A stretch of 23,194 bases of DNA from a virus. The stretch is taken from positions 1 through 23,194 of the IMG/VR virus record IMGVR_UViG_3300031626_000019, one strand, 5' to 3'. This document shows positions 14,130-22,314 of the stretch, one piece after another (within the stretch, counting starts at the first letter, position 1; each line of letters starts with the position of its first letter). The translations under genes and the position numbers were made by a program. The notes under the pieces are model-generated. The model had not been told where the DNA came from, did not search any database, and was given only the letters and a program-made list of their open reading frames with translations.

Positions 14130-17100
14130 TGCAAAACGGATATAACGCACTTAGAGATGTTACTCCCGGCGCACCTGAAGAAATTTCACCAGACGTTTCC
14201 TTTATGGATACCGCCCAAGCAAGTCTTTCATATAAGTACGGACCGATTGCAGATGCTTGGAACCAAGCTAGAAAGTATCCGATTGCTCCTATTGATGGGT
14301 TTAGCGCAAGGGATAACATACCAGAAGAATACTTAGATTGGAGTTCTACTCTTGTTTCTGCGGTTAACCAAGAACATCTTGATCTAAAGATTTCCCAGAT
14401 TGACGATAGGATTGAGCTTCATAAAACCCTTCAAAACTCTGGAATAATTCCAACTTTTGCAGTGGAACTATTTGACCCAGTAAATTGGATGGGCGTTCCG
14501 TTTATGAAAGCTGGAAGTATTTCCAAGTCATTCCTACGCAGTGGAACGGGGGTAACCTCTATCGTAGGTATGCAGGAAGCTATTAGATATCCATTTGATC
14601 CGCTTGCGACTCCAGCGGAAGTTGGAATGAACCTCTCAATGTCCTTTGTAATGGGTGGGGTATTAGGCGGTGCTGTTTCTATTCCCCAGCAGAGAAGGCT
14701 TAAAGCAGCAGCAGACGCTAAGCCAGAACTTGAAGCGTGGTATCAAGCTATTCAAAAGAGAGATAGCTACACAGAGTTGCAAAGTAAGATTAAAGAACAA
14801 GAAATAACCTTAGGTTCGACTAAGGAGAAACTTGAAGAACTTAAAGCATCTAAATTAGGATCAGACTTAGACAATCCTGAAGGCAGATACCTTTTAAAAA
14901 AGATTGATATTGCAGAGCGAAGCTTAAAAGTATTCAACAGACAGCTAGAGTTAAGTCAGGGTGACGCAAGCATTGCGCCTAACATCTTTACAGACTCATG
15001 GATATTTAAATCAGTTACTACACCCATGAAGCGAGTGCTTCAAAACCCTAAGATTCCAGACTCGGTTAAAGTTAAGACGCTAATGATTGCTAATGATTCC
15101 GGCATTCTTCTTGCGATGAATAGAAACGGAAAGAAGATTGGCAGTTCAGTATGGCAAAACGCCAAACAGTTTGATGGCGAATGGGTTATGCTTCAAGACG
15201 ATCTTCAAGACTTGTGGGGCCAAAGTACAGGTAATGGCACGGTAAGCGCCTTGGATTACACCTACAATCGATCTGGTTTTGAGTCTTGGCTTGAGGGCAT
15301 CGACAAGAAAGCTATTCGTGGCGAGGCTCCTGCAAACGATATTGAAGCCCAAGTTATGAATAAAATAAACAACTTCTATGAGGTTTGGGAAACACGATTA
15401 ACTGATACTGGGGAGATAGGTTCTAAGCCAGCCCTTGAGCGCGTTATTGCTTTGCGTGAGGTTCGTATTGAAAAAGTTAAGAAAAACTTAGAAGCATCTA
15501 TAAGTGCCAACCACCGTGGAAAGTTAGAGGGCCAACTAAAACGCAACCTATCAGAAATACAGGAAGCCAAAGCAAGCTTAGATGCTATTGCTGAAGACTC
15601 TGCCTCTAAAGTGCTGCCTCCTAATGAGACTATATTTAGACCTCGCTACTATGATATTCCTGCTATCTTAAAAAACAGAGAACAGTTTGAACAAATTCTC
15701 GTTGATTGGTTTAAACAGAATCCAATCATTGTAAGGCAGGACGGCGCAAAGTTTCTTAGGAACCGCCTGCCTACAGACGAAGCTTCACTAAGAGCTAGAG
15801 CTAAAGATGCAACCGATCAAATTCTCGGCATAAAAGACATTACTGAGCCAGACATTGCTTTCTATGGCTTGGGTAAATCCAAGCACCTAAGGCACAGAAC
15901 GCTAGACATTCCTAACAAGTTAGTCTTGGACTTCATTCAGACTAATCCAAGAGCCGTCATGCAAGCGTACACTCAAAGGACAGCTAGACGTTATGAGTTC
16001 TCTAGGCAGTTTAACGGATTAAATATTAAAGATGTTTTAGACGATGTGTATGATGATATGAAGACTGCTGGTAGTTCATCAGAAGAAGCTTGGGCGGCAA
16101 TGAAAGAGATGCGCCACTTGCACGAAGCTGTTGTAGGCGGGATGTATAGAAACCCTGATTCCTGGAGCCACAGATATGCGAATACAATAAGAAAGCTTGC
16201 TCAATACAATTATCTTGGTCAGGCATACAAATCAACGATAACTGAGCCATCTAAAATTTTAATGGAGCATGGAATAGGCCCTACAATGAAGGGTTTGTTT
16301 GGCATTCTTCGTGATAACAAATTAAAAATGGGTGCTAAAGAAGCTCGTTTCGGTGGTGAAGCTGTCGATAACATTATGAATAACAATTCATTGCGGCAGA
16401 TAGACGAGCCAGTTAACAACCCATTTAGCGGAGACTTTCTCGATAAAGCTGCTCACCCTTTTTTCCTGCTAAACGGCCTTGGTCCGATCACTAAGATTAT
16501 GAAAGACTTAGACGCAATGCTGCGTTCTCACTCGCTAGTAGATTACTCTATCCGCTGGACACAGGGCAAAGCAAGCAAGATGGAGCAAGAGTATCTGCTT
16601 CGTTACAACATTGATTTAAAGATTGCCACTGAGATTGCCAATGCTCCTTGGGAGCGGTCTAGCGATGGCCTTTATATGGCAAACACAGAGGCTTGGACTA
16701 ACACCATTCAGTTCCCATCAACTACAGCTAAAGTCATTTCTGGTAATACTAATACCTATGTAGGGAAAAGATACAGCCCTGCTTTTTATAATGCTAAAAG
16801 CAACACAATAAGAATAGATGAAGAGTACATAAAAGACGTTATGTATGAATTGCGCGGCTGGGAAAACCCTAGAGTTGAAGGCGTTACTCCAATCAAGGAG
16901 GGTATCATTAACTCTCCCGATGATTATGTTGCCTTCATTAAGATGCACGAAGTTATGCACTCTTTAAATAGCGCTAAGTCTCTTGGGTTTGATAAAAGAA
17001 CGAAGAAGGGCCTTGCCGATTACGAGAATGCAATCAATGATCTTGCTGTAGCTGAGATAGAAAAACAGCCTAGAGTTAGCTCCGACACAGTTAGAGAGTT

Positions 17101-17818
17101 TAGAAGCGCACTTAGCTCTGGCGTTCTTAATACTATCCTAATGGGTACGCCTGCTGATCTTCCTGCAATTAGCAAAGGCGTTGTCTACATACCAATGCGT
17201 GTAGCTAGGCAGTTTGGCATGAAAGAAGACCCTAAATACACGGGCTATGCTAGAATAGAAAACGGATTACTTGGATTGCCGTTCCAATTCTATAGCTACT
17301 CCTTAGCTGCTATGAATAAGATTACTGCTGCTCACGCTCACGGACAGATGAAGAACCAATTCATAGGGATAGCTGCTTCTATGGGGCTAGGCTATATGGC
17401 GCTTCAACTGAAAACACCCGACTGGGTTGAGATGAGCTTTGAGGATCAATTCGCGCGATCTTTTGATTACTCAGGTCAAGCTGCTTTGCTGTCTGACATG
17501 ATGTATACAGCGATGTCTACAAGTCTTGCCCTTGGTGGCCCCAATCTAACTGGTGGATTGCTTGAGCCACGTTTCCCACAAGAGCCAAGTGCAGTTGATG
17601 CTGTTACTGGGCTTGCTGGTGCTGGTGCAAGCACAGTTGCAGATATAACAAGAGGAGTAGTTGACATCCTATCAGGAAACGTAGGCGAAGGCGCTGCTGA
17701 GATTGTTGACGACCTTCCGTTTACTGGGCTTTTCTTTATTGACGGTCTGACAAAGTCATTTCAAAGAATGCTAAGAGACATGGACGAAGACCAAAACGCT
17801 GGGTACAGAAGGTATTAA
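14129..17818 (+). CDS. Internal virion protein D-like (T7 gp16-like) with embedded HExxH metallopeptidase-like domain
   Basis: This 1229-residue ejection protein has hydrophobic, possibly membrane-inserting segments near residues 164-186 (SMSFVMGGVLGGAVS) and 1075-1094 (IGIAASMGLGYMALQL). Residues 210-265 are a likely coiled coil. The late block has NTILMGTPADLP, VYIPMRVARQF and ENGLLGLPFQFYSYSLAAMNKI, which I associate with gp16-like C-termini. Between W856 and V988 lies about 130 residues that look like a separate domain, with HEVMH at 940-944 and a possible third metal ligand, E966, in DYENAINDLAVAEIE. No N-terminal transglycosylase like that of T7 gp16 is visible. The protein probably forms the channel for genome entry; the peptidase role is inferred from motif only. 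Confidence 0.85.
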   Translation: MQNGYNALRDVTPGAPEEISPDVSFMDTAQASLSYKYGPIADAWNQARKYPIAPIDGFSARDNIPEEYLDWSSTLVSAVNQEHLDLKISQIDDRIELHKTLQNSGIIPTFAVELFDPVNWMGVPFMKAGSISKSFLRSGTGVTSIVGMQEAIRYPFDPLATPAEVGMNLSMSFVMGGVLGGAVSIPQQRRLKAAADAKPELEAWYQAIQKRDSYTELQSKIKEQEITLGSTKEKLEELKASKLGSDLDNPEGRYLLKKIDIAERSLKVFNRQLELSQGDASIAPNIFTDSWIFKSVTTPMKRVLQNPKIPDSVKVKTLMIANDSGILLAMNRNGKKIGSSVWQNAKQFDGEWVMLQDDLQDLWGQSTGNGTVSALDYTYNRSGFESWLEGIDKKAIRGEAPANDIEAQVMNKINNFYEVWETRLTDTGEIGSKPALERVIALREVRIEKVKKNLEASISANHRGKLEGQLKRNLSEIQEAKASLDAIAEDSASKVLPPNETIFRPRYYDIPAILKNREQFEQILVDWFKQNPIIVRQDGAKFLRNRLPTDEASLRARAKDATDQILGIKDITEPDIAFYGLGKSKHLRHRTLDIPNKLVLDFIQTNPRAVMQAYTQRTARRYEFSRQFNGLNIKDVLDDVYDDMKTAGSSSEEAWAAMKEMRHLHEAVVGGMYRNPDSWSHRYANTIRKLAQYNYLGQAYKSTITEPSKILMEHGIGPTMKGLFGILRDNKLKMGAKEARFGGEAVDNIMNNNSLRQIDEPVNNPFSGDFLDKAAHPFFLLNGLGPITKIMKDLDAMLRSHSLVDYSIRWTQGKASKMEQEYLLRYNIDLKIATEIANAPWERSSDGLYMANTEAWTNTIQFPSTTAKVISGNTNTYVGKRYSPAFYNAKSNTIRIDEEYIKDVMYELRGWENPRVEGVTPIKEGIINSPDDYVAFIKMHEVMHSLNSAKSLGFDKRTKKGLADYENAINDLAVAEIEKQPRVSSDTVREFRSALSSGVLNTILMGTPADLPAISKGVVYIPMRVARQFGMKEDPKYTGYARIENGLLGLPFQFYSYSLAAMNKITAAHAHGQMKNQFIGIAASMGLGYMALQLKTPDWVEMSFEDQFARSFDYSGQAALLSDMMYTAMSTSLALGGPNLTGGLLEPRFPQEPSAVDAVTGLAGAGASTVADITRGVVDILSGNVGEGAAEIVDDLPFTGLFFIDGLTKSFQRMLRDMDEDQNAGYRRY
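16700..17090 (+). other. Zinc-metallopeptidase-like domain inside the gp16-like protein
   Basis: The region encodes residues about 857-988 of the ejection protein. It contains a strand-type segment with NTIRIDEEYIKDV, then the helix FIKMHEVMHSLNSA with an HExxH zinc motif (H940, E941, H944). After 21 residues a second helix, DYENAINDLAVAEIE, could supply the third ligand (E966), a layout like gluzincins or ImmA/IrrE-type peptidases. It interrupts sequence that I expect to be continuous in relatives (ANTEAW joined to FRSALSSGVLNT). Boundaries are approximate. Confidence 0.65.
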
Positions 17819-17892
17819 CTTGTCCTAGTTGGTTTGTGCGTTGATAACAATTTACTCTCTGTGTGATAACAGGGAAAAGAGGATGGATAAAC
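17819..17892 (+). promoter_or_regulatory. Leader before the tail fibre, with candidate late promoter word (copy 3)
   Basis: This 74-base gap carries TTTGTGCGTTG at 17833-17843, the third copy of the word seen at 2697 and 6000. Its first T is exactly 60 bases before the fibre ATG, matching the 2697-to-2757 spacing. TGATAACA occurs twice (17843-17850 and 17864-17871 within a base). The ribosome site is AGAGGA (17877-17882). I see no good sigma70 -10 box and no terminator hairpin. Confidence 0.4.
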
Positions 17893-20800
17893 ATGACAAT
17901 TGATATCTCAGACAATGCAGCACGGGTCAGTTACACGGTAAGTGCTGGCGCAACGGTAACTTCCTTCTCAGTTTCCTTTGAGTTCTTTGAGGACGGCGAT
18001 CTGAGCGTCTATGTTGACGGAACTCTGAAGACTATCACCACGCACTACACCCTGAGTGGTGGCTCAGGCTCCACAGGAACCGTTACCATGAGCGTAACGG
18101 GTGCTTCAGGTGGTTCTAGTGTCGTAATTGTTAGAGACACTACAATAGAGCGTACATCAGACTTTTCCTCTGGCACTGATATCAACCGGGCAGCGTTAAA
18201 CACGCAGCTAGACACCCTCACGGCTATTGCTGCTGACAATAAAGACCGCGCTGATAGGTCAATCACTGCTCCGGTATCTGAAGTTACCCCTGTTTTGGTT
18301 CTTCCATCTGTTGATAACCGCAAAGGTACTGTTCTTGGTTTCAATGCAACGTCAGGTAACGTGGAAGCTGGGCCGTCCATCACTGCTGTCCAGAGTTTGT
18401 CTGAAGTAACGGCATCTATTAACCTTCTTGGCACTGCCGCTGTTGTTGAAGACATGGGCATCCTTGCTACAACCGCAATTGTAGAAGACATGGGGCTGCT
18501 TGGTACATCTGGCAATGTAGCCGCAATGGCAAAGCTAGGGGTTGATGCTGTTATTGCCGACATGGCAATACTTGGTACTAGCGCTATTGTAGAAGACATG
18601 GCGATCTTGGGTACAGACGATGTTGTAGCTGACATGGCTATACTAGCTACCAGTGACATCGTTACTGATATGAATCTCTTAGCAACTGCTGCTGTCGTAG
18701 AAGATATGGACCTACTTGCAACGTCTGTTGTAATTGAAGACATGGGCTTGCTAGCAACTGCGGCTGTTATTGAAGACATGGGCCTGCTGGCAACTAGCGC
18801 AGTAATTACTGACATGGACTTGCTTGCTACTTCTGGAAATTTATCTGCGATGGCCTTACTTGGAACATCAGATGTAATTACAGATATGGCTTTGCTTGGA
18901 ACTTCTGCTGTAGTAGCTGATTTAGCTATATTAGGTACTACTGATGCAGTAGCCGACATGAACACTTTGGCTACAACTGACATTGTTTCTGATCTAAATA
19001 CTCTTGCTGCTATATCTTCAGATATTACTGCCGCTGCGGATGTTGCATCTTCTATTGCTGCGTCTGGAACAAATGCAACTAATGCTGCCAACTCAGCGAC
19101 AGCTTCTGCAAGCTCTGCAAGTGCAAGCGCTGGATCAGCAACGGCTGCTGCGAACTCGGCTTCGGCTGCGGCAGCAGCGTTTGATTCTTTTGATGACAGA
19201 TATCTAGGGAGCAAATCGTCTGCTCCTACCGTAGACAATGACGGCAATGCGCTTGTTGAAGGCGCTTTGTATTTTGATAGCAGTTCGAATGGTATGAAAG
19301 TTTATGATGGAAGCAACTGGATTGCTGCTTCCTCCGCTGGCACAGCGTCTCTTATCTTGTACGAATACACAGCGACTAATAACCAGACTACATTCTCTGG
19401 TTCTGACGATAACAGTGCTACCTTAGGCTACACTGTTGGCAACATACAGGTAGTTCTGAACGGTGTTATCCTTGATCCTTCTGATTACACTGCGTCTAGC
19501 GGAACAAGCGTGGTTTTAGGGGCAGGCGCAACAACAAACGACTTGTTGAACGTGTATGCGTTTAAGTCTTTTACTGTGTCTGACACGGTGTCTGCATCTG
19601 CTGGTGGTACGTTTGCTGCTAATGTAGCTTTCGGCGCCAATGCTACCTTCGGTGATAACGACAAGGCCATCTTCGGCGCTGGGTCTGACCTACAGATTTA
19701 CCATGATGGGTCAGATAGTTTCATTGATGATGCTGGCACTGGCTCTTTGTATATGCGAAGCAACAGTGTCGTTTTAGGGAAATACACTGGTGAAGTTGGT
19801 TTAGTTGCAACGGCTGATGGTTCAGTTGATTTATATTATAACGATGTTAAAAAACTCGCAACAAGCGCCAGCGGAATTGACCTAACAGGCACTTTAACCG
19901 TCCGCAACGGTAGCTCTTCTACCGAACAGATTATATTAGGTAACACCTCAAACACTGGTGGAAGAGACTGGAGACTAGGCCGAGATAATGCTGCGACAGG
20001 AGATTTTATCATTAAGTCCTCCGATGCGACTAATAACAATGTGCTAACAGAACGTATGCGCATCGACTCGTCAGGCAATGTTGGTATTGGTTCTGCTCCT
20101 TCTTATAATCTGCACATTGAAAAAGCTGGAAACCAGTTTATATTTTTGAATAACGCATCAACAAATGATGGTTTTTACTTTAAGGCTGGTACTGGTGCAT
20201 CCTCTATTCAAACGAATGGTGGTAGCAATGTGATGAACTTTTTCACAAGTGGCAGTGAACGTATGCGTATCGACTCGTCAGGCTCCGTGGGAATTGGGTG
20301 TACCCCAGCCTCTACTGTTTCGCTAGATGTTCAGAACTTGTCTGCGAGTTCTAACAATGTTTTATTGCGTATAAAAAACACAACTAATGGAGAAGATAGT
20401 GGCCTTATTATTGAAGGTCAAAACGGGGGTGCTAGGGAATATAAAATTGGTGTAAATGTTATCGCAAATAGTCCCGATCTTACATTTAGTGGCCCTACGG
20501 GTTACAAGTTTTATACTGCTGGCTCAGAACGTATGTCCATTGACTCGTCAGGCACTGTTGGTGTTAATGGTGGAAGATTTAATGTAATCCGAAATCAAAA
20601 CTCTGACTTTGTAGCTAAGTTTGAAAATGACGCTGGCGGTGGCTACGGCATTTCAAGTGATAACTCCGCTGGAAACCATATATTCTTCTATAGAAGTGGC
20701 TCTGGCGTAGGAACGATTACAGACAATGGTACAACCATTGCTTTCAACACAGTATCAGACTACCGCCTAAAAACTGATGTCCAGCCAATGACAGGCGCAT

Positions 20801-21156
20801 CCGATCGTGTTCAAGCACTTAACCCAGTTAACTTTGAATGGATATCAGCGGGTACTCGTGTCGATGGCTTCCTTGCACATGAAGCACAGGCTGTAGTTCC
20901 TGAGTGTGTCACAGGCACCAAAGACGCCATGCGTGACGAAGAGTATGAAGTCACACCTGCGGTTGAGGCTACCTATGATGACGATGGCAACGAACTAACA
21001 GCCGCAGTTGAAGCAGTCATGGGTACTCGCAGTGTCCCAGATATGCAGGGAATCGACCAATCCAAAATCGTACCTTTGCTGACGGCAGCCTTGCGCGAAG
21101 CACTCACTAAGATTGACGATATGGAAACAAGATTAGCCGCATTGGAGGCAGTGTAA
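17893..21156 (+). CDS. Tail fibre with 12-residue repeats and self-cleaving S74 chaperone
   Basis: The 1087-residue receptor-binding fibre starts at the ATG at 17893, which has AGAGGA upstream; an in-frame GTG at 17863 would add ten unlikely residues. Residues 1-110 match the T7-type fibre attachment domain (VSYTVSAGATVTSFSVSFEFF, then TSDFSSGTDINRAALN). Residues 181-372 are sixteen 12-residue repeats (consensus TSAVVEDMGLLA). An Ala/Ser shaft follows, then DDRYLGSKSSAP and IYHDGSDSFIDD modules and three ERM-x-IDSSG modules. Residues 955-1087 are an S74 intramolecular chaperone opening SDYRLK, with the expected Ser955/Lys960 pair, so the last 133 residues are probably cut off after trimerisation. 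The stop overlaps the next start (TAATG). Confidence 0.92.
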   Translation: MTIDISDNAARVSYTVSAGATVTSFSVSFEFFEDGDLSVYVDGTLKTITTHYTLSGGSGSTGTVTMSVTGASGGSSVVIVRDTTIERTSDFSSGTDINRAALNTQLDTLTAIAADNKDRADRSITAPVSEVTPVLVLPSVDNRKGTVLGFNATSGNVEAGPSITAVQSLSEVTASINLLGTAAVVEDMGILATTAIVEDMGLLGTSGNVAAMAKLGVDAVIADMAILGTSAIVEDMAILGTDDVVADMAILATSDIVTDMNLLATAAVVEDMDLLATSVVIEDMGLLATAAVIEDMGLLATSAVITDMDLLATSGNLSAMALLGTSDVITDMALLGTSAVVADLAILGTTDAVADMNTLATTDIVSDLNTLAAISSDITAAADVASSIAASGTNATNAANSATASASSASASAGSATAAANSASAAAAAFDSFDDRYLGSKSSAPTVDNDGNALVEGALYFDSSSNGMKVYDGSNWIAASSAGTASLILYEYTATNNQTTFSGSDDNSATLGYTVGNIQVVLNGVILDPSDYTASSGTSVVLGAGATTNDLLNVYAFKSFTVSDTVSASAGGTFAANVAFGANATFGDNDKAIFGAGSDLQIYHDGSDSFIDDAGTGSLYMRSNSVVLGKYTGEVGLVATADGSVDLYYNDVKKLATSASGIDLTGTLTVRNGSSSTEQIILGNTSNTGGRDWRLGRDNAATGDFIIKSSDATNNNVLTERMRIDSSGNVGIGSAPSYNLHIEKAGNQFIFLNNASTNDGFYFKAGTGASSIQTNGGSNVMNFFTSGSERMRIDSSGSVGIGCTPASTVSLDVQNLSASSNNVLLRIKNTTNGEDSGLIIEGQNGGAREYKIGVNVIANSPDLTFSGPTGYKFYTAGSERMSIDSSGTVGVNGGRFNVIRNQNSDFVAKFENDAGGGYGISSDNSAGNHIFFYRSGSGVGTITDNGTTIAFNTVSDYRLKTDVQPMTGASDRVQALNPVNFEWISAGTRVDGFLAHEAQAVVPECVTGTKDAMRDEEYEVTPAVEATYDDDGNELTAAVEAVMGTRSVPDMQGIDQSKIVPLLTAALREALTKIDDMETRLAALEAV
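18433..19008 (+). repeat. Sixteen tandem 36-base (12-residue) repeats in the fibre gene
   Basis: Each unit encodes a version of T-S-A-V-V-E-D-M-G-L-L-[AG]; the GACATG core recurs at 36-base steps (for example 18595 and 18631). Third codon positions differ widely between units, so this is an old or fast-diverging array and not a recent expansion. Units 4 and 13 share a variant form (TSGN[VL]xAM), nine units apart. It probably builds a regular trimeric shaft. Confidence 0.9.
20050..20564 (+). repeat. Three dispersed ERM-x-IDSSG-x-VG modules in the fibre gene
   Basis: Copies begin at 20050, 20257 and 20527 and encode ERMRIDSSGNVGIG, ERMRIDSSGSVGIG and ERMSIDSSGTVGVN. The 12 bases GACTCGTCAGGC are identical in all three (20065, 20272, 20542), with in-frame spacings of 207 and 270 bases. 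Such modules separate the exchangeable tip domains of many marine phage fibres. Confidence 0.8.
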
Positions 21157-21998
21157 TGAGTAGATCAAGAGACACAGCGGATCAGATAAACCGTTTAAAT
21201 TCCAGCGCGGCTGACGCCACGGCTATTACGATTGATAGCTCAGAGAATGTCTTGGTGGGTAAGACTGTCCTTGATACAACTTCTGTTGGTGCAGCAATTG
21301 GAACTTACGGTGCTATTCTTACACGAGACGGCGGTGAGCCGTTACTTCTGAATCGTAATACTTCAGACGGTACTATTGCACAGTTCCGCAAAGACAACAC
21401 CACGGTGGGGAGTATTGGGACAACAGGCGGCAAACTTTACATTGGCACCCTAGATGGGTCTGACGCATTTCTACGGTTTGAAAGTAATGAGATTTCCCCT
21501 TGCGCCCACGAAGGAAGTTTTAGGGATAACGTAATTAATCTTGGGAAGTCAGTCTCCCGCTTCAAAGACCTCTACCTCTCAGGCGGTGTCTACCTTGGCG
21601 GCACTGGGTCGGCTAATAAGCTGGATGACTATGAGGAGGGGACTTGGACTCCTACTTTACCTAATGGTGGCACAGTCGGGACAATAAGTAAGGCTGTCTA
21701 TACCAAAGTTGGAAACTTAGTGAACGCTTATTGTAATGTATACTTAAACCCAACTAATAACAGTACTCAATTTAATATTGGCGGTCTTCCTTTTGCTGGT
21801 ACAAGTGACAATCATGGAGGCGGAACGCTTAGCTACACAGGTGGCATAGAAACACGGTATTGGAGTGCGCCTCTGGTTAATACTGGTTCAGAAGTTTATT
21901 TTCACAGACATGATGCAAGCACAGCTACTGTGTTAAACAGTGCCTTTGGCGGGGCCAACAGACAATTTATTATGCAGTTAACTTATAGTTTGAATTAA
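21156..21998 (+). CDS. Second tail fibre or fibre tip protein
   Basis: This is a 280-residue, strand-rich protein without membrane segments. The N-terminus has an ITIDSSENVLVGKT module like the IDSSG modules of the main fibre. The centre reads SRFKDLYLSGGVYLGGTGSANKLDDYEEGTWTPTL (about residues 131-168, in parts), a common marine-phage receptor-binding layout. The C-terminal 115 residues form a probable beta-sandwich tip ending in FIMQLTYSLN. It has no S74 chaperone of its own. It is joined to the main fibre gene by TAATG, so it is probably made with it and may form the outer tip or a side fibre. Confidence 0.8.
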   Translation: MSRSRDTADQINRLNSSAADATAITIDSSENVLVGKTVLDTTSVGAAIGTYGAILTRDGGEPLLLNRNTSDGTIAQFRKDNTTVGSIGTTGGKLYIGTLDGSDAFLRFESNEISPCAHEGSFRDNVINLGKSVSRFKDLYLSGGVYLGGTGSANKLDDYEEGTWTPTLPNGGTVGTISKAVYTKVGNLVNAYCNVYLNPTNNSTQFNIGGLPFAGTSDNHGGGTLSYTGGIETRYWSAPLVNTGSEVYFHRHDASTATVLNSAFGGANRQFIMQLTYSLN

Positions 21999-22052
21999 CC
22001 CCACACCATAGGGGTCGGACAGGTGGCAACAACGCCACGATAAAATAGGAGG
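21998..22052 (+). other. Tandem hairpins and strong ribosome site before the lysis-like genes
   Basis: ACCCC (21998-22002) can pair with GGGGT (22011-22015), and GTGGC (22023-22027) with GCCAC (22034-22038). No T-run follows either stem, so they are not classic terminators; partial termination or mRNA end protection is possible. A perfect AGGAGG at 22047-22052 lies 5 bases before the ATG at 22058. Confidence 0.5.
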
Positions 22053-22057
22053 CCATC

Positions 22058-22309
22058 ATGGCACTAACAGAAGAAACAGTACAAGACAAAATAGAGATTT
22101 GTGGCGACTACAAGCACATCCAAGTGCGAACAGCCACGGTCATCAAACGTGACGATGTTGAAATCAGCCGTGCGTTCAGCCGCCATGTAGTTGCACCAGA
22201 TGCTGACATCACGGGTGAGTCCACTGAGGTACAAGCCATTTGCGCTGCGGTACATACGGATGCTGTCAAAGCTGCCTACGCTGCAATGTTAGAAGCTCAG
22301 GAAGTCTAA
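22058..22309 (+). CDS. Small unknown soluble protein
   Basis: This 83-residue protein has the strongest ribosome site in the window (AGGAGG, 5 bases before ATG), which predicts high expression. The first 45 residues look strand-rich (IQVRTATVIKRDDVEISRAFSRHVVAP) and the last 30 form an Ala-rich helix. There is no membrane segment, signal peptide or enzyme motif. It resembles small proteins that follow fibre genes in marine phage genomes, for which I know of no function. A fibre assembly or accessory role is only a guess from position. Confidence 0.75.
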   Translation: MALTEETVQDKIEICGDYKHIQVRTATVIKRDDVEISRAFSRHVVAPDADITGESTEVQAICAAVHTDAVKAAYAAMLEAQEV

Positions 22310-22314
22310 GAACT

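Noticed and set aside
17841-17869. TTGATA and TGATAA 17 bases apart as a sigma70 promoter
   Set aside because: The would-be -10 box matches TATAAT poorly; the repeated TTTGTGCGTTG word is a better candidate signal here.
18433-19008. A 36-base periodic array that could be taken for a CRISPR array
   Set aside because: The units are coding, diverge at silent positions and have no constant repeat with variable spacers.
18045-19247. A 400-residue open frame on the minus strand opposite the fibre gene
   Set aside because: It is the shadow of the 12-residue repeats and Ala/Ser shaft: the product is Ala/Ser/Val monotony with no family features, and it lacks a sensible context on a strand with no other genes.
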